DNA of 14,900 nucleotides, taken from contig DASWFO010000142.1 of the NCBI GenBank assembly GCA_036394195.1, forward strand, positions 1 through 14,900, given 5' to 3'. Below are positions 1 through 6,176 of the stretch, one piece after another. The stretch's first letter is position 1; each line of letters starts with the position of its first letter. The notes under the pieces are model-generated. The model saw nothing but the letters and a program-made list of their open reading frames with translations. It was not told where the DNA came from and searched no databases. The stretch is from DATJPD01 sp036394195 (lineage in GTDB: Bacteria > Pseudomonadota > Alphaproteobacteria > CACIAM-22H2). Position numbers and translations under genes: made by a program.

Positions 1-1
1 C

Positions 2-94
2 CCGCCGATCGCGGCGGGCTTAGCGGTGGCCGTGCTGGGATGGCTGGTCCTGCACTATAAATCGCCTCCGCCGCGGGACAGCCGCACGGATTAG
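2..94 (+). CDS. C-terminal end of an upstream membrane protein (partial)
   Basis: Reading from base 2, an open frame runs for 30 codons to a TAG at 92-94; the gene begins before the window. The visible peptide has an uninterrupted hydrophobic stretch of about 18 residues rich in Ala, Gly, Leu, Val and Trp, then a short polar tail with Lys, Arg, Asp and three consecutive prolines. This looks like a last transmembrane helix with a cytoplasmic tail. No family can be assigned from this fragment. An open frame this short could occur by chance in GC-rich DNA, so the call rests on the helix-plus-tail pattern. Confidence 0.4.
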   Translation, partial: PPIAAGLAVAVLGWLVLHYKSPPPRDSRTD

Positions 95-161
95 CCGGCT
101 GCCTTTCGGTGTATATGTCCGCAGAGGGTCAGTCCAAGCGGACACGGAGGGCATCACGCCG

Positions 162-428
162 ATGGGTGCTAGCCGAACGGTCGGGGCGGCGATTGGGCTG
201 TGCTTGCTCGGCAGCGCCTGCGCCGGGGTGGATCAGCCGAGCAGCACCATGACTGCGGACGAGCGCGCCGCGGCGTATGCCTCGGTCAACGTCGTGGACG
301 CTTGCTACAAGCCGTGGTTCGACACTGTCTCGGCCAGCGATCACCGGACCATCGTCAAGGGTATGACGCCGATCGAGCGCGAAGTGTGCGCCGAGCATTT
401 CAAGGCGGACGGCAACAACTCGCGCTGA
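162..428 (+). CDS. Small exported or lipoprotein-like hypothetical protein
   Basis: An 88-residue protein not recognised as a named family. The N-terminus has Arg5, a hydrophobic stretch at about 7-19 and a Cys at position 20 after Leu-Gly-Ser-Ala. This resembles a type II signal peptide, but the lipobox is imperfect (Gly rather than Leu at -3). The mature part is polar and carries two further cysteines (Cys48 and Cys76) that could form a disulfide in the periplasm. A GGAGG at 146-150 lies 11 bases before the ATG, a little far but usable. Codon third positions are GC-rich, as expected for a real gene here. It converges with the minus-strand gene ending at 459, with only 30 bp between. An overlapping 114-codon frame on the same strand and an antisense frame were judged shadows. 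Function unknown. Confidence 0.6.
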   Translation: MGASRTVGAAIGLCLLGSACAGVDQPSSTMTADERAAAYASVNVVDACYKPWFDTVSASDHRTIVKGMTPIEREVCAEHFKADGNNSR

Positions 429-458
429 CGACGGGACGCGCGGGAGAACAGCCGCTCG

Positions 459-779
459 CTACTTCTGCGCGTCGAACACATCTTTGGCGATGCTCGCCGC
501 CGTCATGGCGGTCGGCCACCCCGAATAGAACGCGATGTGCGTGATCGCTTCGACGATCTCGTCCTTCGTCAGGCCGTTGTCGAGCGCGCGTTGGATGTGG
601 CCGCGGAGCTGGTCGCCGCGATAGAGCGCCACCAGGGCGGCCACCGTGATCAAGCTGCGGTCGCGCTTCGAGAGTCCCGGCCGCTCCCAGACGTCGCCGA
701 ACAGAACGGTCTCCGTCAGGTTGACGAGCTTCGGGGCCATCGTGCGGATTTTTTCGACGGCGGCTGATGGTTTGGCCAT
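459..779 (-). CDS. Carboxymuconolactone decarboxylase (CMD) family protein
   Basis: A 106-residue protein with the alpha-helical CMD/AhpD fold signature: a Glu/Arg-rich first helix, a central helix of hydrophobic residues (about 42-53), then the Gly-His-Ile-Gln-Arg-Ala-Leu-Asn-Gly region (about 60-69) and an Ile-Val-Glu-Ala-Ile-Thr-His-Ile-Ala-Phe-Tyr-Gly-Trp-Pro segment (75-89) typical of the family. There are no cysteines, so the AhpD-type CxxC peroxidase site is absent. The family includes gamma-carboxymuconolactone decarboxylase of the protocatechuate pathway, but many short members have other or unknown roles. The start was chosen because the revcomp of 780-797 carries AGGAGG a few bases before this ATG; a longer reading from 1205 only runs through the MFS gene in another frame. 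It lies 59 bp after the MFS gene on the same strand, probably last in that operon. The exact reaction is not known. Confidence 0.85.
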   Translation of the reverse strand: MAKPSAAVEKIRTMAPKLVNLTETVLFGDVWERPGLSKRDRSLITVAALVALYRGDQLRGHIQRALDNGLTKDEIVEAITHIAFYSGWPTAMTAASIAKDVFDAQK

Positions 780-838
780 GGGTCCTCCTGGTGCTGGGGC
801 CGATCGGACGGCCATCTTTGCGGATTCAGGTCCGGCGA

Positions 839-2248
839 TCAAACCGCCCCGGCACTTTTGGCGCGCACCGAAGGCCCGAACACGCCGATGCTCACGACCA
901 CAACCGCCATCGCGGCGGTGATCAATCCGAACACCCCGCCGACGCCGAAATGCTGCAGGAAGTACGAGACGAGGAAGCCCGAGCACATCGCGCCCAGCCG
1001 GCTCGTGGAGTAGGCGATGCCCGCCGCGCGGCCGCGCACGCGCACCGGGAAGACCTCGGTCTGGTAGGCGTGATAGGCGTAGGACAAGGTCGTATTGACG
1101 AGCGTCATCGCGACGCCGCAGGCGATCAGCAATGCCGGTGCCGTGACCTGCGAGAACGCGGTGCCGATGACCGCGATTGCGATCGCCGAGCCGACGATGA
1201 CCCACTTGCGCTCGACCTTGTCGGCGAAGCTCATGCCGACCAGCGGACCGACCGGGTTCGCGATCGCGATCACGAACGAATAGAACAGGCTCTTGGTGAC
1301 GACGATGCCCTTCTCGATGAGCAGCGTCGGCACCCAGTTGGCGAAGCCGTAATAGCCGATCACCTGGGCGAAATTGAACACCATCAGCATCAGCAGGCGG
1401 GAGCGGTAGGGCGGTTTCCAGATCTCCCTGAGGCTCGCCGTCTCGAGCTGGACGTCGGCGGCCGCCGGGCGCGGCGGCGGGAGCGGCTTGCCGTATTGCG
1501 TTTGGATCCTGGCTTCGATCGCGGCCATGACCCGCTCGGCCTCATCGGCGCGGCCGCTTTGCGCCAGCCAGCGCGGGCTTTCGGGAATCTCCCGCCGGAT
1601 GAACCACACCGCGATCGCGCCAAGGGCGCCGATCAGCACCACCCAGCGCCAGCCCTGGAGCCCGAGCGGCGCCTGCGGCACCAGCCACCACGCCAGCAAC
1701 GCCACCACCGGCACGGCGGTGAACATGATGCCCTGGTTGAGGGCAAAGGCGCGGCCGCGCGTGCCGGTCGGAACGAGCTCGGTGAGATAGGCGTCGATGG
1801 TGACGATCTCGACGCCGAGCCCTATGCCGGAGATGAAGCGCCACGCCAGCAGGCCTTCGGGGCTGGTCTGGAAGGCCATGACGACGCTGGCCGCCGTGTA
1901 CCACAGAAGCGCATAGGTGAAGACGAACCGGCGCCCGAACCGGTCGGGCAGGAGCCCGAGGAAAAACGTGCCGATGAACAGGCCGGCGAAGGTGGCCGCG
2001 ATGAACGCGGCGACGCCCGTATAGCCGAGAAAGACCTGCGTGGTGCTAGTTAGGACGCCGCTGCTGATCAGCCCCGGCGCGATATAGCCGGTGAAGAACA
2101 GCTCGTAGAGCTCGAACCAGCCGCCGAGCGACAGCAGGATGACCAGCTTCCACAGATATGGCGTGGCGGGCAGCCGATCTATCCGCGCGCCGATCCAGGA
2201 CGGCGACGACATGCCCGCGGCCGCTTCACCAGGGTGGCTCGTTCTCAT
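839..2248 (-). CDS. MFS transporter, sugar/aromatic-acid-type
   Basis: A 469-residue inner-membrane transporter with about 12 hydrophobic segments in two halves separated by a polar central loop (about 218-285). Diagnostic motifs are the loop 2-3 motif A (Pro-Asp-Arg-Phe-Gly-Arg-Arg at 101-107), an Ala-Trp-Arg-Phe-x-x-Gly-x-Gly-Leu-Gly-x-Glu segment in helix 4 (135-147), and Pro-Glu-Ser-Pro-Arg-Trp-Leu at 222-228 after helix 6, which is shared by sugar porters and aromatic-acid/H+ symporters. These support proton-coupled uptake of a small organic acid or polyol. The substrate cannot be read from sequence; the neighbouring CoA transferase and CMD protein suggest a carboxylic acid (inference). 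Its ATG lies 9 bp after the CoA-transferase stop, so the two are almost certainly co-transcribed. A second in-frame ATG at codon 13 (2212) is also possible; neither start has a strong ribosome-binding site. Confidence 0.9.
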   Translation of the reverse strand: MRTSHPGEAAAGMSSPSWIGARIDRLPATPYLWKLVILLSLGGWFELYELFFTGYIAPGLISSGVLTSTTQVFLGYTGVAAFIAATFAGLFIGTFFLGLLPDRFGRRFVFTYALLWYTAASVVMAFQTSPEGLLAWRFISGIGLGVEIVTIDAYLTELVPTGTRGRAFALNQGIMFTAVPVVALLAWWLVPQAPLGLQGWRWVVLIGALGAIAVWFIRREIPESPRWLAQSGRADEAERVMAAIEARIQTQYGKPLPPPRPAAADVQLETASLREIWKPPYRSRLLMLMVFNFAQVIGYYGFANWVPTLLIEKGIVVTKSLFYSFVIAIANPVGPLVGMSFADKVERKWVIVGSAIAIAVIGTAFSQVTAPALLIACGVAMTLVNTTLSYAYHAYQTEVFPVRVRGRAAGIAYSTSRLGAMCSGFLVSYFLQHFGVGGVFGLITAAMAVVVVSIGVFGPSVRAKSAGAV

Positions 2249-2257
2249 CCGTGGTTC

Positions 2258-3454
2258 TTACGACGCGACGATTGTCTTGGCGGAGCACAGCCGGCTGATG
2301 TCCTCGGGCGAGTAGCCGAGCTCGCGCAGGATTTCGCCGGTCGCGTCGCCGAGTGCCGGAATCGCCGCCTGGCCGCCCAGCCGCCGGTCGCCCAGGATCA
2401 GCGGCAGCAGGGGAATGAGGGTCTCCTCGCCGGTGTCCGTGCGTAATTGTCCGAGCCCGCCGCTTGCCCGCAAATGCGGATCGTCGAACAGCTCCTCGGG
2501 ACGACTGACCGGCGCGAACGGCAGGCCGTTCTTCTCCAGAAGGTCGCACAGCTGGTCGTAGCCGATCTTGGCGACGGCGCGCTCGAGGATCGGCATCATG
2601 CGCGGCCGCGCCGCGACGCGGTCATTGTTCGTCTGCAGCTCGGGATCGGCCTGCAGCTCGGAAAGGCCGAGCATGCGGCACAGCGCCTTCCATTGACCGT
2701 CGCTGACGGCGGCGATGAAGAGCGGCCGCTGATCGGCGGTCTTGAATACGTCGTAGACCGCCCACGGCGTCTTGCGCATGGGCATCGGCGCCGGCGGCTC
2801 GCCGGTCACCGCGAACATTTGCATGTTCTGCGCCGACAGGAACGCGCAGTTCTCGAACAGGCTGCTCTGCACCCGCTGTCCGAGCCCGGTGCGCGCGCGC
2901 TCGGCGAGGGCGGCCATGACCCCGAGGGCACCCCACATGCCGCCCATGATGTCGTTGACCGACGTGCCGACGCGGAGCGGTTGGCCGGGCGGCCCGGTCA
3001 TGTAGGCGAGCCCGCCCATCATCTGCACGACCTCGTCGAGGGCGGTCCGGTGCTCGTACGGCCCGGGCAGGAAGCCCTTGTGCGAGACATAGATGAGCCG
3101 TGGATGGCTTTGCCGCAGCTGGTCGTAGCCGAGGCCGAGCTCGTCCATCCGGCCGGGCTTGAAGTTCTCGCTGACCACGTCGGCGCTGGCGACCAGTTTG
3201 CGGACGATCGCAAACCCCTCGGCGCTTTCCACGTCGACGGCGATGCTCTTCTTGTTGCGGTTGAAGGTGCGGAAGAAGCCCGCGCCGAGCCCGGTCAGCC
3301 GCCGCGTCTTGTCGCCCGTGATCGGCTCGACCTTGATCACCTCGGCGCCGAGATCGCCCAGGATCATGCCGCAGGTCGGGCCCATGACCATGTGCGTGAA
3401 CTCGACCACCCGCACACCGTCGAGCGGCAGGGATTTGGACGCTGGCGTTTCCAT
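2258..3454 (-). CDS. CaiB/BaiF family (class III) CoA transferase
   Basis: A 398-residue protein of the usual length for family III CoA transferases, which move CoA between acyl groups via an aspartyl-CoA thioester. Family features: an N-terminal LDGVRVVEFT segment (11-20), GP-x-C-G-x-I-L-G-D-L-G-A-E-V-I-K-VE (25-43), the Asn-Arg-Asn-Lys-Lys-Ser nucleotide-binding region (65-70), Glu96-Asn-Phe-Lys-Pro-Gly, and Asp168 in SVNDIMGG. Asp168 aligns with the catalytic Asp known in formyl-CoA transferase (Asp169) and the equivalent residue of alpha-methylacyl-CoA racemase. The start at 3454 was preferred because AAGGAG lies 11 bases upstream; an in-frame ATG at 3505 lacks such support. It is first in the minus-strand operon with the MFS transporter and CMD protein, suggesting that an imported acid is activated to its CoA ester (inference). 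The donor and acceptor acids are unknown. Confidence 0.92.
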   Translation of the reverse strand: METPASKSLPLDGVRVVEFTHMVMGPTCGMILGDLGAEVIKVEPITGDKTRRLTGLGAGFFRTFNRNKKSIAVDVESAEGFAIVRKLVASADVVSENFKPGRMDELGLGYDQLRQSHPRLIYVSHKGFLPGPYEHRTALDEVVQMMGGLAYMTGPPGQPLRVGTSVNDIMGGMWGALGVMAALAERARTGLGQRVQSSLFENCAFLSAQNMQMFAVTGEPPAPMPMRKTPWAVYDVFKTADQRPLFIAAVSDGQWKALCRMLGLSELQADPELQTNNDRVAARPRMMPILERAVAKIGYDQLCDLLEKNGLPFAPVSRPEELFDDPHLRASGGLGQLRTDTGEETLIPLLPLILGDRRLGGQAAIPALGDATGEILRELGYSPEDISRLCSAKTIVAS

Positions 3455-3522
3455 TCCTAAAACGACTCCTTGCGGGCGCCGCGGCCCTGCGGTCGCGGCA
3501 CCCAAGGTGATTCTGTTTCACG

Positions 3523-3528
3523 AGTATA
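3523..3528 (-). promoter_or_regulatory. Candidate -10 box for the CoA transferase operon
   Basis: On the minus strand this reads TATACT, one mismatch from TATAAT, about 69 bp before the CoA-transferase start. The -35 region is poor (about three of six matches at an 18-bp spacing), so an activator may be needed or the match may be chance. The whole 184-bp divergent gap 3455-3638 presumably holds control sites for both the CoA transferase and the RraA-like gene. Confidence 0.3.
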
Positions 3529-3638
3529 GGCATGCCCACGCCGATTTTGCATACGGCGCCGCCGCTGGATGCCGCCGCCGGACAAGATGGTTTATGCTGA
3601 TCCAGGGACCGCCCTTAGATCGAGACCAAGGAGCCGCC

Positions 3639-4358
3639 ATGGCCACTCTCAGCCAGCAGAACCGCGAGCGCCTGCGCGACGTCAGCGTGGCGACGATTTC
3701 GACCGCGTTGCTGAAGCGCGGTCTGCGCAACACCGTCATCCAGGACGTCCGGCCGGTCAATCCGGCAGCCCCCCGGATGGTCGGCGAAGCCTACACGCTG
3801 CGCTACATTCCGGCGCGCGAGGATCTGGATCAGCTGAAGGTGTTCGAAGGCCGCAGCCACCCGCAGCGTGTGGCGATCGAGCAGACGCCGCCCGGGCACG
3901 TGCTGGTGATCGACTCGCGCAAGGATCCGCGGGCCGCGTCGGCTGGCGGCATCCTGATCACGCGTCTGATGGTGCGCGGGGCCGCGGGCATCGTGACCGA
4001 CGGCGGTTTTCGCGATTCCCCCGATATCGCCAAGCTGAATTTCCCGGTCTACGCGACGCGGCCCTCCGCGCCGACCAATCTCATCCGCCATCACGCGGTC
4101 GACCTGAACGTGCCAATCGGCTGCGGCGACGTGGCGGTCTATCCCGGCGACATCCTGGTCGGCGACGGCGAGGCGGTGGCGGTGATTCCCGCGGCCCTCG
4201 CCAACGAGATCGCCGACGAAGCCTACGACATGACGCAGTTCGAAAACTATGTGGAGATGCAGGTGAAGGGTGGCCGATCGATCTTCGGCCTGTACCCGCC
4301 CGACGAGGCGACCCGCGCCGAGTTCACGGCCTGGCGGGCGAAACAGAAGGACAAGTGA
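3639..4358 (+). CDS. RraA / 4-hydroxy-4-methyl-2-oxoglutarate aldolase family protein
   Basis: A 239-residue protein of the RraA-like fold. It carries the family's metal- and substrate-binding signature: Ala-Gly-Gly (102-104) followed by Gly-Ala-Ala-Gly-Ile-Val-Thr-Asp-Gly-Gly-Phe-Arg-Asp (114-126). Arg125 and Asp126 correspond to the Arg-Asp pair that binds pyruvate and Mg2+ in HMG/CHA aldolase. A late Gly-Asp-Ile-Leu-Val-Gly-Asp segment, then Gly-Glu-Ala-Val-Ala-Val-Ile-Pro, is also typical. Family members cleave 4-carboxy-4-hydroxy-2-oxoadipate or 4-hydroxy-4-methyl-2-oxoglutarate to pyruvate in aromatic meta-cleavage pathways; others decarboxylate oxaloacetate or inhibit RNase E. Length and context favour a catabolic enzyme rather than RraA proper (about 160 residues). 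The start was chosen from AAGGAG six bases before the ATG; a longer open frame upstream is a shadow. It ends 7 bp from the convergent hydrolase gene. Confidence 0.88.
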   Translation: MATLSQQNRERLRDVSVATISTALLKRGLRNTVIQDVRPVNPAAPRMVGEAYTLRYIPAREDLDQLKVFEGRSHPQRVAIEQTPPGHVLVIDSRKDPRAASAGGILITRLMVRGAAGIVTDGGFRDSPDIAKLNFPVYATRPSAPTNLIRHHAVDLNVPIGCGDVAVYPGDILVGDGEAVAVIPAALANEIADEAYDMTQFENYVEMQVKGGRSIFGLYPPDEATRAEFTAWRAKQKDK

Positions 4359-4365
4359 GCGCCGG

Positions 4366-5472
4366 TCAGCCGAGCTTCCGCTGCATCCAGTCGGCCGTGT
4401 AGTGCAGGGCTGGCAGATGATTGTCGAACTGGGTATGCGCGGCCCCACCGTCCTCGCCGCTGAACACTTTCAGCTCCTTGTCGGCTGAGCCGATCGCTTC
4501 GAACATCGCCTGCGCGTCCGGCATGAGAACTTGCTGATCCTCGGCGCCGTGCACGATCAGAAACGGGCAGGCGATCCGGCCCGCGAACGGCTCCAGGCGG
4601 AAGTTTTCGATCCGCTTGACCGCATCCTCCATGGTCTCGGTGCCGGTGATGAACATCAGCTGGAAGCGCGGTGCGGCCACGATGCCGCTGCCGGCCATCC
4701 GCCGCACCCACACAAGGTGATAGTCGTAGATGGCGCCCCACGCGACGGCGGCCTTGAGCCGCGGCTCGAACGCCGCCGCGCGTGAGACGTAGTAGCCGCC
4801 GAGACTGCTGCCGACGATGCCGATCCGCTCGGGATCGACCTCCCGCCGCGCCGCCAGATAGTCGATCGCGGCCGCGACCGGGCGCTCGTAATCAAAGCGG
4901 GTATACAGTTTCTGATAGCGCAGCGCTTCGCCGATCCCCGGCGTGTCGACGAACAGGCAGTTGAAGCCGCGCTGGGTGAACTGTTGCCGCGCGCGCAGGA
5001 ACCACAGTTCCTTGGTCGTATCGAGCCCGCAGATGAAGATCAGGCTTGGCCGCCGCGCGGCGTCGTTGCCCCCCGGCATGAAATAGGCCGGCAAGGTCGT
5101 CCCGTCATAAGGCACCAGCACGCGCTCGAGCGGGAAGGGCGCCAGGGCACGGGCGCGTTCGAACGTCGCCAGCACATGCCCGTAGGCGGCGAGGCGCCTG
5201 GGATCGGCCGGCGGGATGAAATGCTCGCCGATGGTGTGATAGAGGCTTGAGAGGAACAGGTCCTCGCTCGCCGTCGCGGGCGAAGCGCCTTCGGCGCGCC
5301 GCGACAGGACCTCGGCCAGCCACGACCATTCCCGGTGCCACGCGTCGTCGTCGCCGGCGCTCTGCTGCAGCCGCGGCAGGATCAACGCCACGTCGCCGAG
5401 TTGTCCGCCCGCGGCGAACGCCAGGAGCGTGTTGTAGGACCAGCGATAATTGCCGGGAAAGAATTCGAACAT
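4366..5472 (-). CDS. Alpha/beta hydrolase, 2,6-dihydroxypseudooxynicotine hydrolase-like
   Basis: A 368-residue alpha/beta hydrolase with an N-terminal helical region of about 115 residues (rich in Trp, Leu and Arg) ahead of the hydrolase core, the arrangement seen in the C-C-bond-cleaving hydrolase of Arthrobacter nicotine degradation (about 367 residues) and related FrsA/DUF1100-like esterases. The core shows strand Pro-Ser-Leu-Ile-Phe-Ile-Cys-Gly-Leu-Asp (142-151), the nucleophile elbow Gly-Ser-Ser223-Leu-Gly-Gly, a likely acid Asp312 in HGAEDQQV, and likely catalytic His346 in Gly-Gly-Ala-Ala-His-Thr-Gln. The triad order and spacing fit the family. It may cleave a C-C bond or an ester; sequence alone does not decide. 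It is divergent from the cupin-amidohydrolase pair across a 119-bp gap and convergent with the RraA-like gene. The ribosome-binding site is weak (GGGTGA). Confidence 0.88.
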   Translation of the reverse strand: MFEFFPGNYRWSYNTLLAFAAGGQLGDVALILPRLQQSAGDDDAWHREWSWLAEVLSRRAEGASPATASEDLFLSSLYHTIGEHFIPPADPRRLAAYGHVLATFERARALAPFPLERVLVPYDGTTLPAYFMPGGNDAARRPSLIFICGLDTTKELWFLRARQQFTQRGFNCLFVDTPGIGEALRYQKLYTRFDYERPVAAAIDYLAARREVDPERIGIVGSSLGGYYVSRAAAFEPRLKAAVAWGAIYDYHLVWVRRMAGSGIVAAPRFQLMFITGTETMEDAVKRIENFRLEPFAGRIACPFLIVHGAEDQQVLMPDAQAMFEAIGSADKELKVFSGEDGGAAHTQFDNHLPALHYTADWMQRKLG

Positions 5473-5536
5473 GTCGGGTCACCCATAATGCCATGGCAGG
5501 CGTCCGGGGGCGTCAACTTCCGACAGGACGTTTCAT

Positions 5537-5565
5537 TTGACGCGCTGGCCGCCGCGGGATTGTAT
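5537..5565 (+). promoter_or_regulatory. Candidate sigma70 promoter for the cupin-amidohydrolase pair
   Basis: TTGACG at 5537-5542 matches the -35 consensus in five of six positions. After an exact 17-bp spacer, TTGTAT at 5560-5565 serves as a modest -10 (three of six). The predicted start would fall about 20 bases before the cupin ATG at 5592. This is the best promoter-like match seen in the window, in the 119-bp gap between divergent genes where a promoter is needed. The weak -10 could mean activation by a regulator not encoded in the window. Confidence 0.45.
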
Positions 5566-5591
5566 GGAATAACAGGACACGGGAGAGGGCT

Positions 5592-6161
5592 ATGGGAAAA
5601 ACCATCAAGGAATTCGTCACCTATTGGGGCCCGTCGATCAACGACTGGGAGGACACTCAGAAACGGTTCGTGATCGAGCGCGACGAGGCGCTATTGAAGA
5701 AGGGTGCGGAGGGTGGCCGCAAGATGGACAAGATCGCGCTCAACGACATTTTCAAGGACGGCGTCGTCACCGGCGTTGACATGGAGAACGGCTATCTGCC
5801 GCTCGTGCTCTATGCCAACGAGGACCTGATCATCGAGGTCGCCAATTGCGACCGCGAGCAGGGCGGCTGGCACCGCAACATGGGGGCCGACGAATGGGTC
5901 TTCCAGTACAAGGGAACGCGCACGATCAACAGCGAGGTCGGGCCGATCACGATCAACGAAGGCGAAATGTCGGTGATCCCGCGCGGCGTCGCACATCAGA
6001 ACGTCGGCCACGGGCCGAATATCGAGGTCACGATCTACGCGCGAAAGCCGCTGAAGCGCCTGGCGCCGCTCGATGCGGAGAAAGCCCGCGCGCGCATGAA
6101 GATCAGGAACGGCAAGCCCGTCATGCCGCCGGTGACGCTCGAATCCGCCAACGACGACTGA
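5592..6161 (+). CDS. Cupin-domain protein, likely non-heme iron dioxygenase-like
   Basis: A 189-residue single-cupin protein. Cupin motif 1 is GGWHRNMGADEWVFQYKG (91-108) with His94 and Glu101; motif 2 is GEMSVIPRGVAHQNVG (124-139) with His135. The second His of the common H-x-H is Asn96. The likely metal set is therefore His94, Glu101 and His135, a 2-His-1-Glu site like those of 3-hydroxyanthranilate 3,4-dioxygenase and homogentisate dioxygenase; the Glu-Trp-x-x-Gln-Tyr-Lys-Gly stretch recalls the former. Family knowledge thus suggests oxygenative ring opening, but an isomerase-type cupin cannot be excluded. An N-terminal extension of about 65 residues is charged and includes a helix-like 18-47. 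The C-terminus is basic, then Pro-rich. GGGAGAGGG precedes the ATG. It is followed 15 bp later by the amidohydrolase on the same strand, so the two enzymes probably act in sequence. Confidence 0.87.
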   Translation: MGKTIKEFVTYWGPSINDWEDTQKRFVIERDEALLKKGAEGGRKMDKIALNDIFKDGVVTGVDMENGYLPLVLYANEDLIIEVANCDREQGGWHRNMGADEWVFQYKGTRTINSEVGPITINEGEMSVIPRGVAHQNVGHGPNIEVTIYARKPLKRLAPLDAEKARARMKIRNGKPVMPPVTLESANDD

Positions 6162-6176
6162 ACCGGGGTGGGGACC

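Noticed and set aside
1..18. CCCGCC...GGCGGG inverted repeat as a terminator
   Set aside because: It lies inside the coding tail of the upstream gene and has no T-tract.
459..1205. Longer 248-codon version of the CMD protein
   Set aside because: The extra 142 residues are out-of-frame MFS sequence; the short start at 779 has AGGAGG at a normal distance.
767..2053. 428-codon plus-strand frame opposite the MFS gene
   Set aside because: The product is dominated by Arg, Asp, Glu, His and Gly with no family likeness, typical of the antisense of a GC-rich coding region; the minus-strand MFS protein has clear motifs.
2447..3460. 337-codon plus-strand frame opposite the CoA transferase
   Set aside because: Antisense shadow; composition is His/Arg/Asp-rich and the opposite strand encodes a full-length CaiB/BaiF enzyme.
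4359..4365. Bidirectional terminator between the convergent RraA-like and hydrolase genes
   Set aside because: The gap is only 7 bp and no stem with T-tracts is visible across it.
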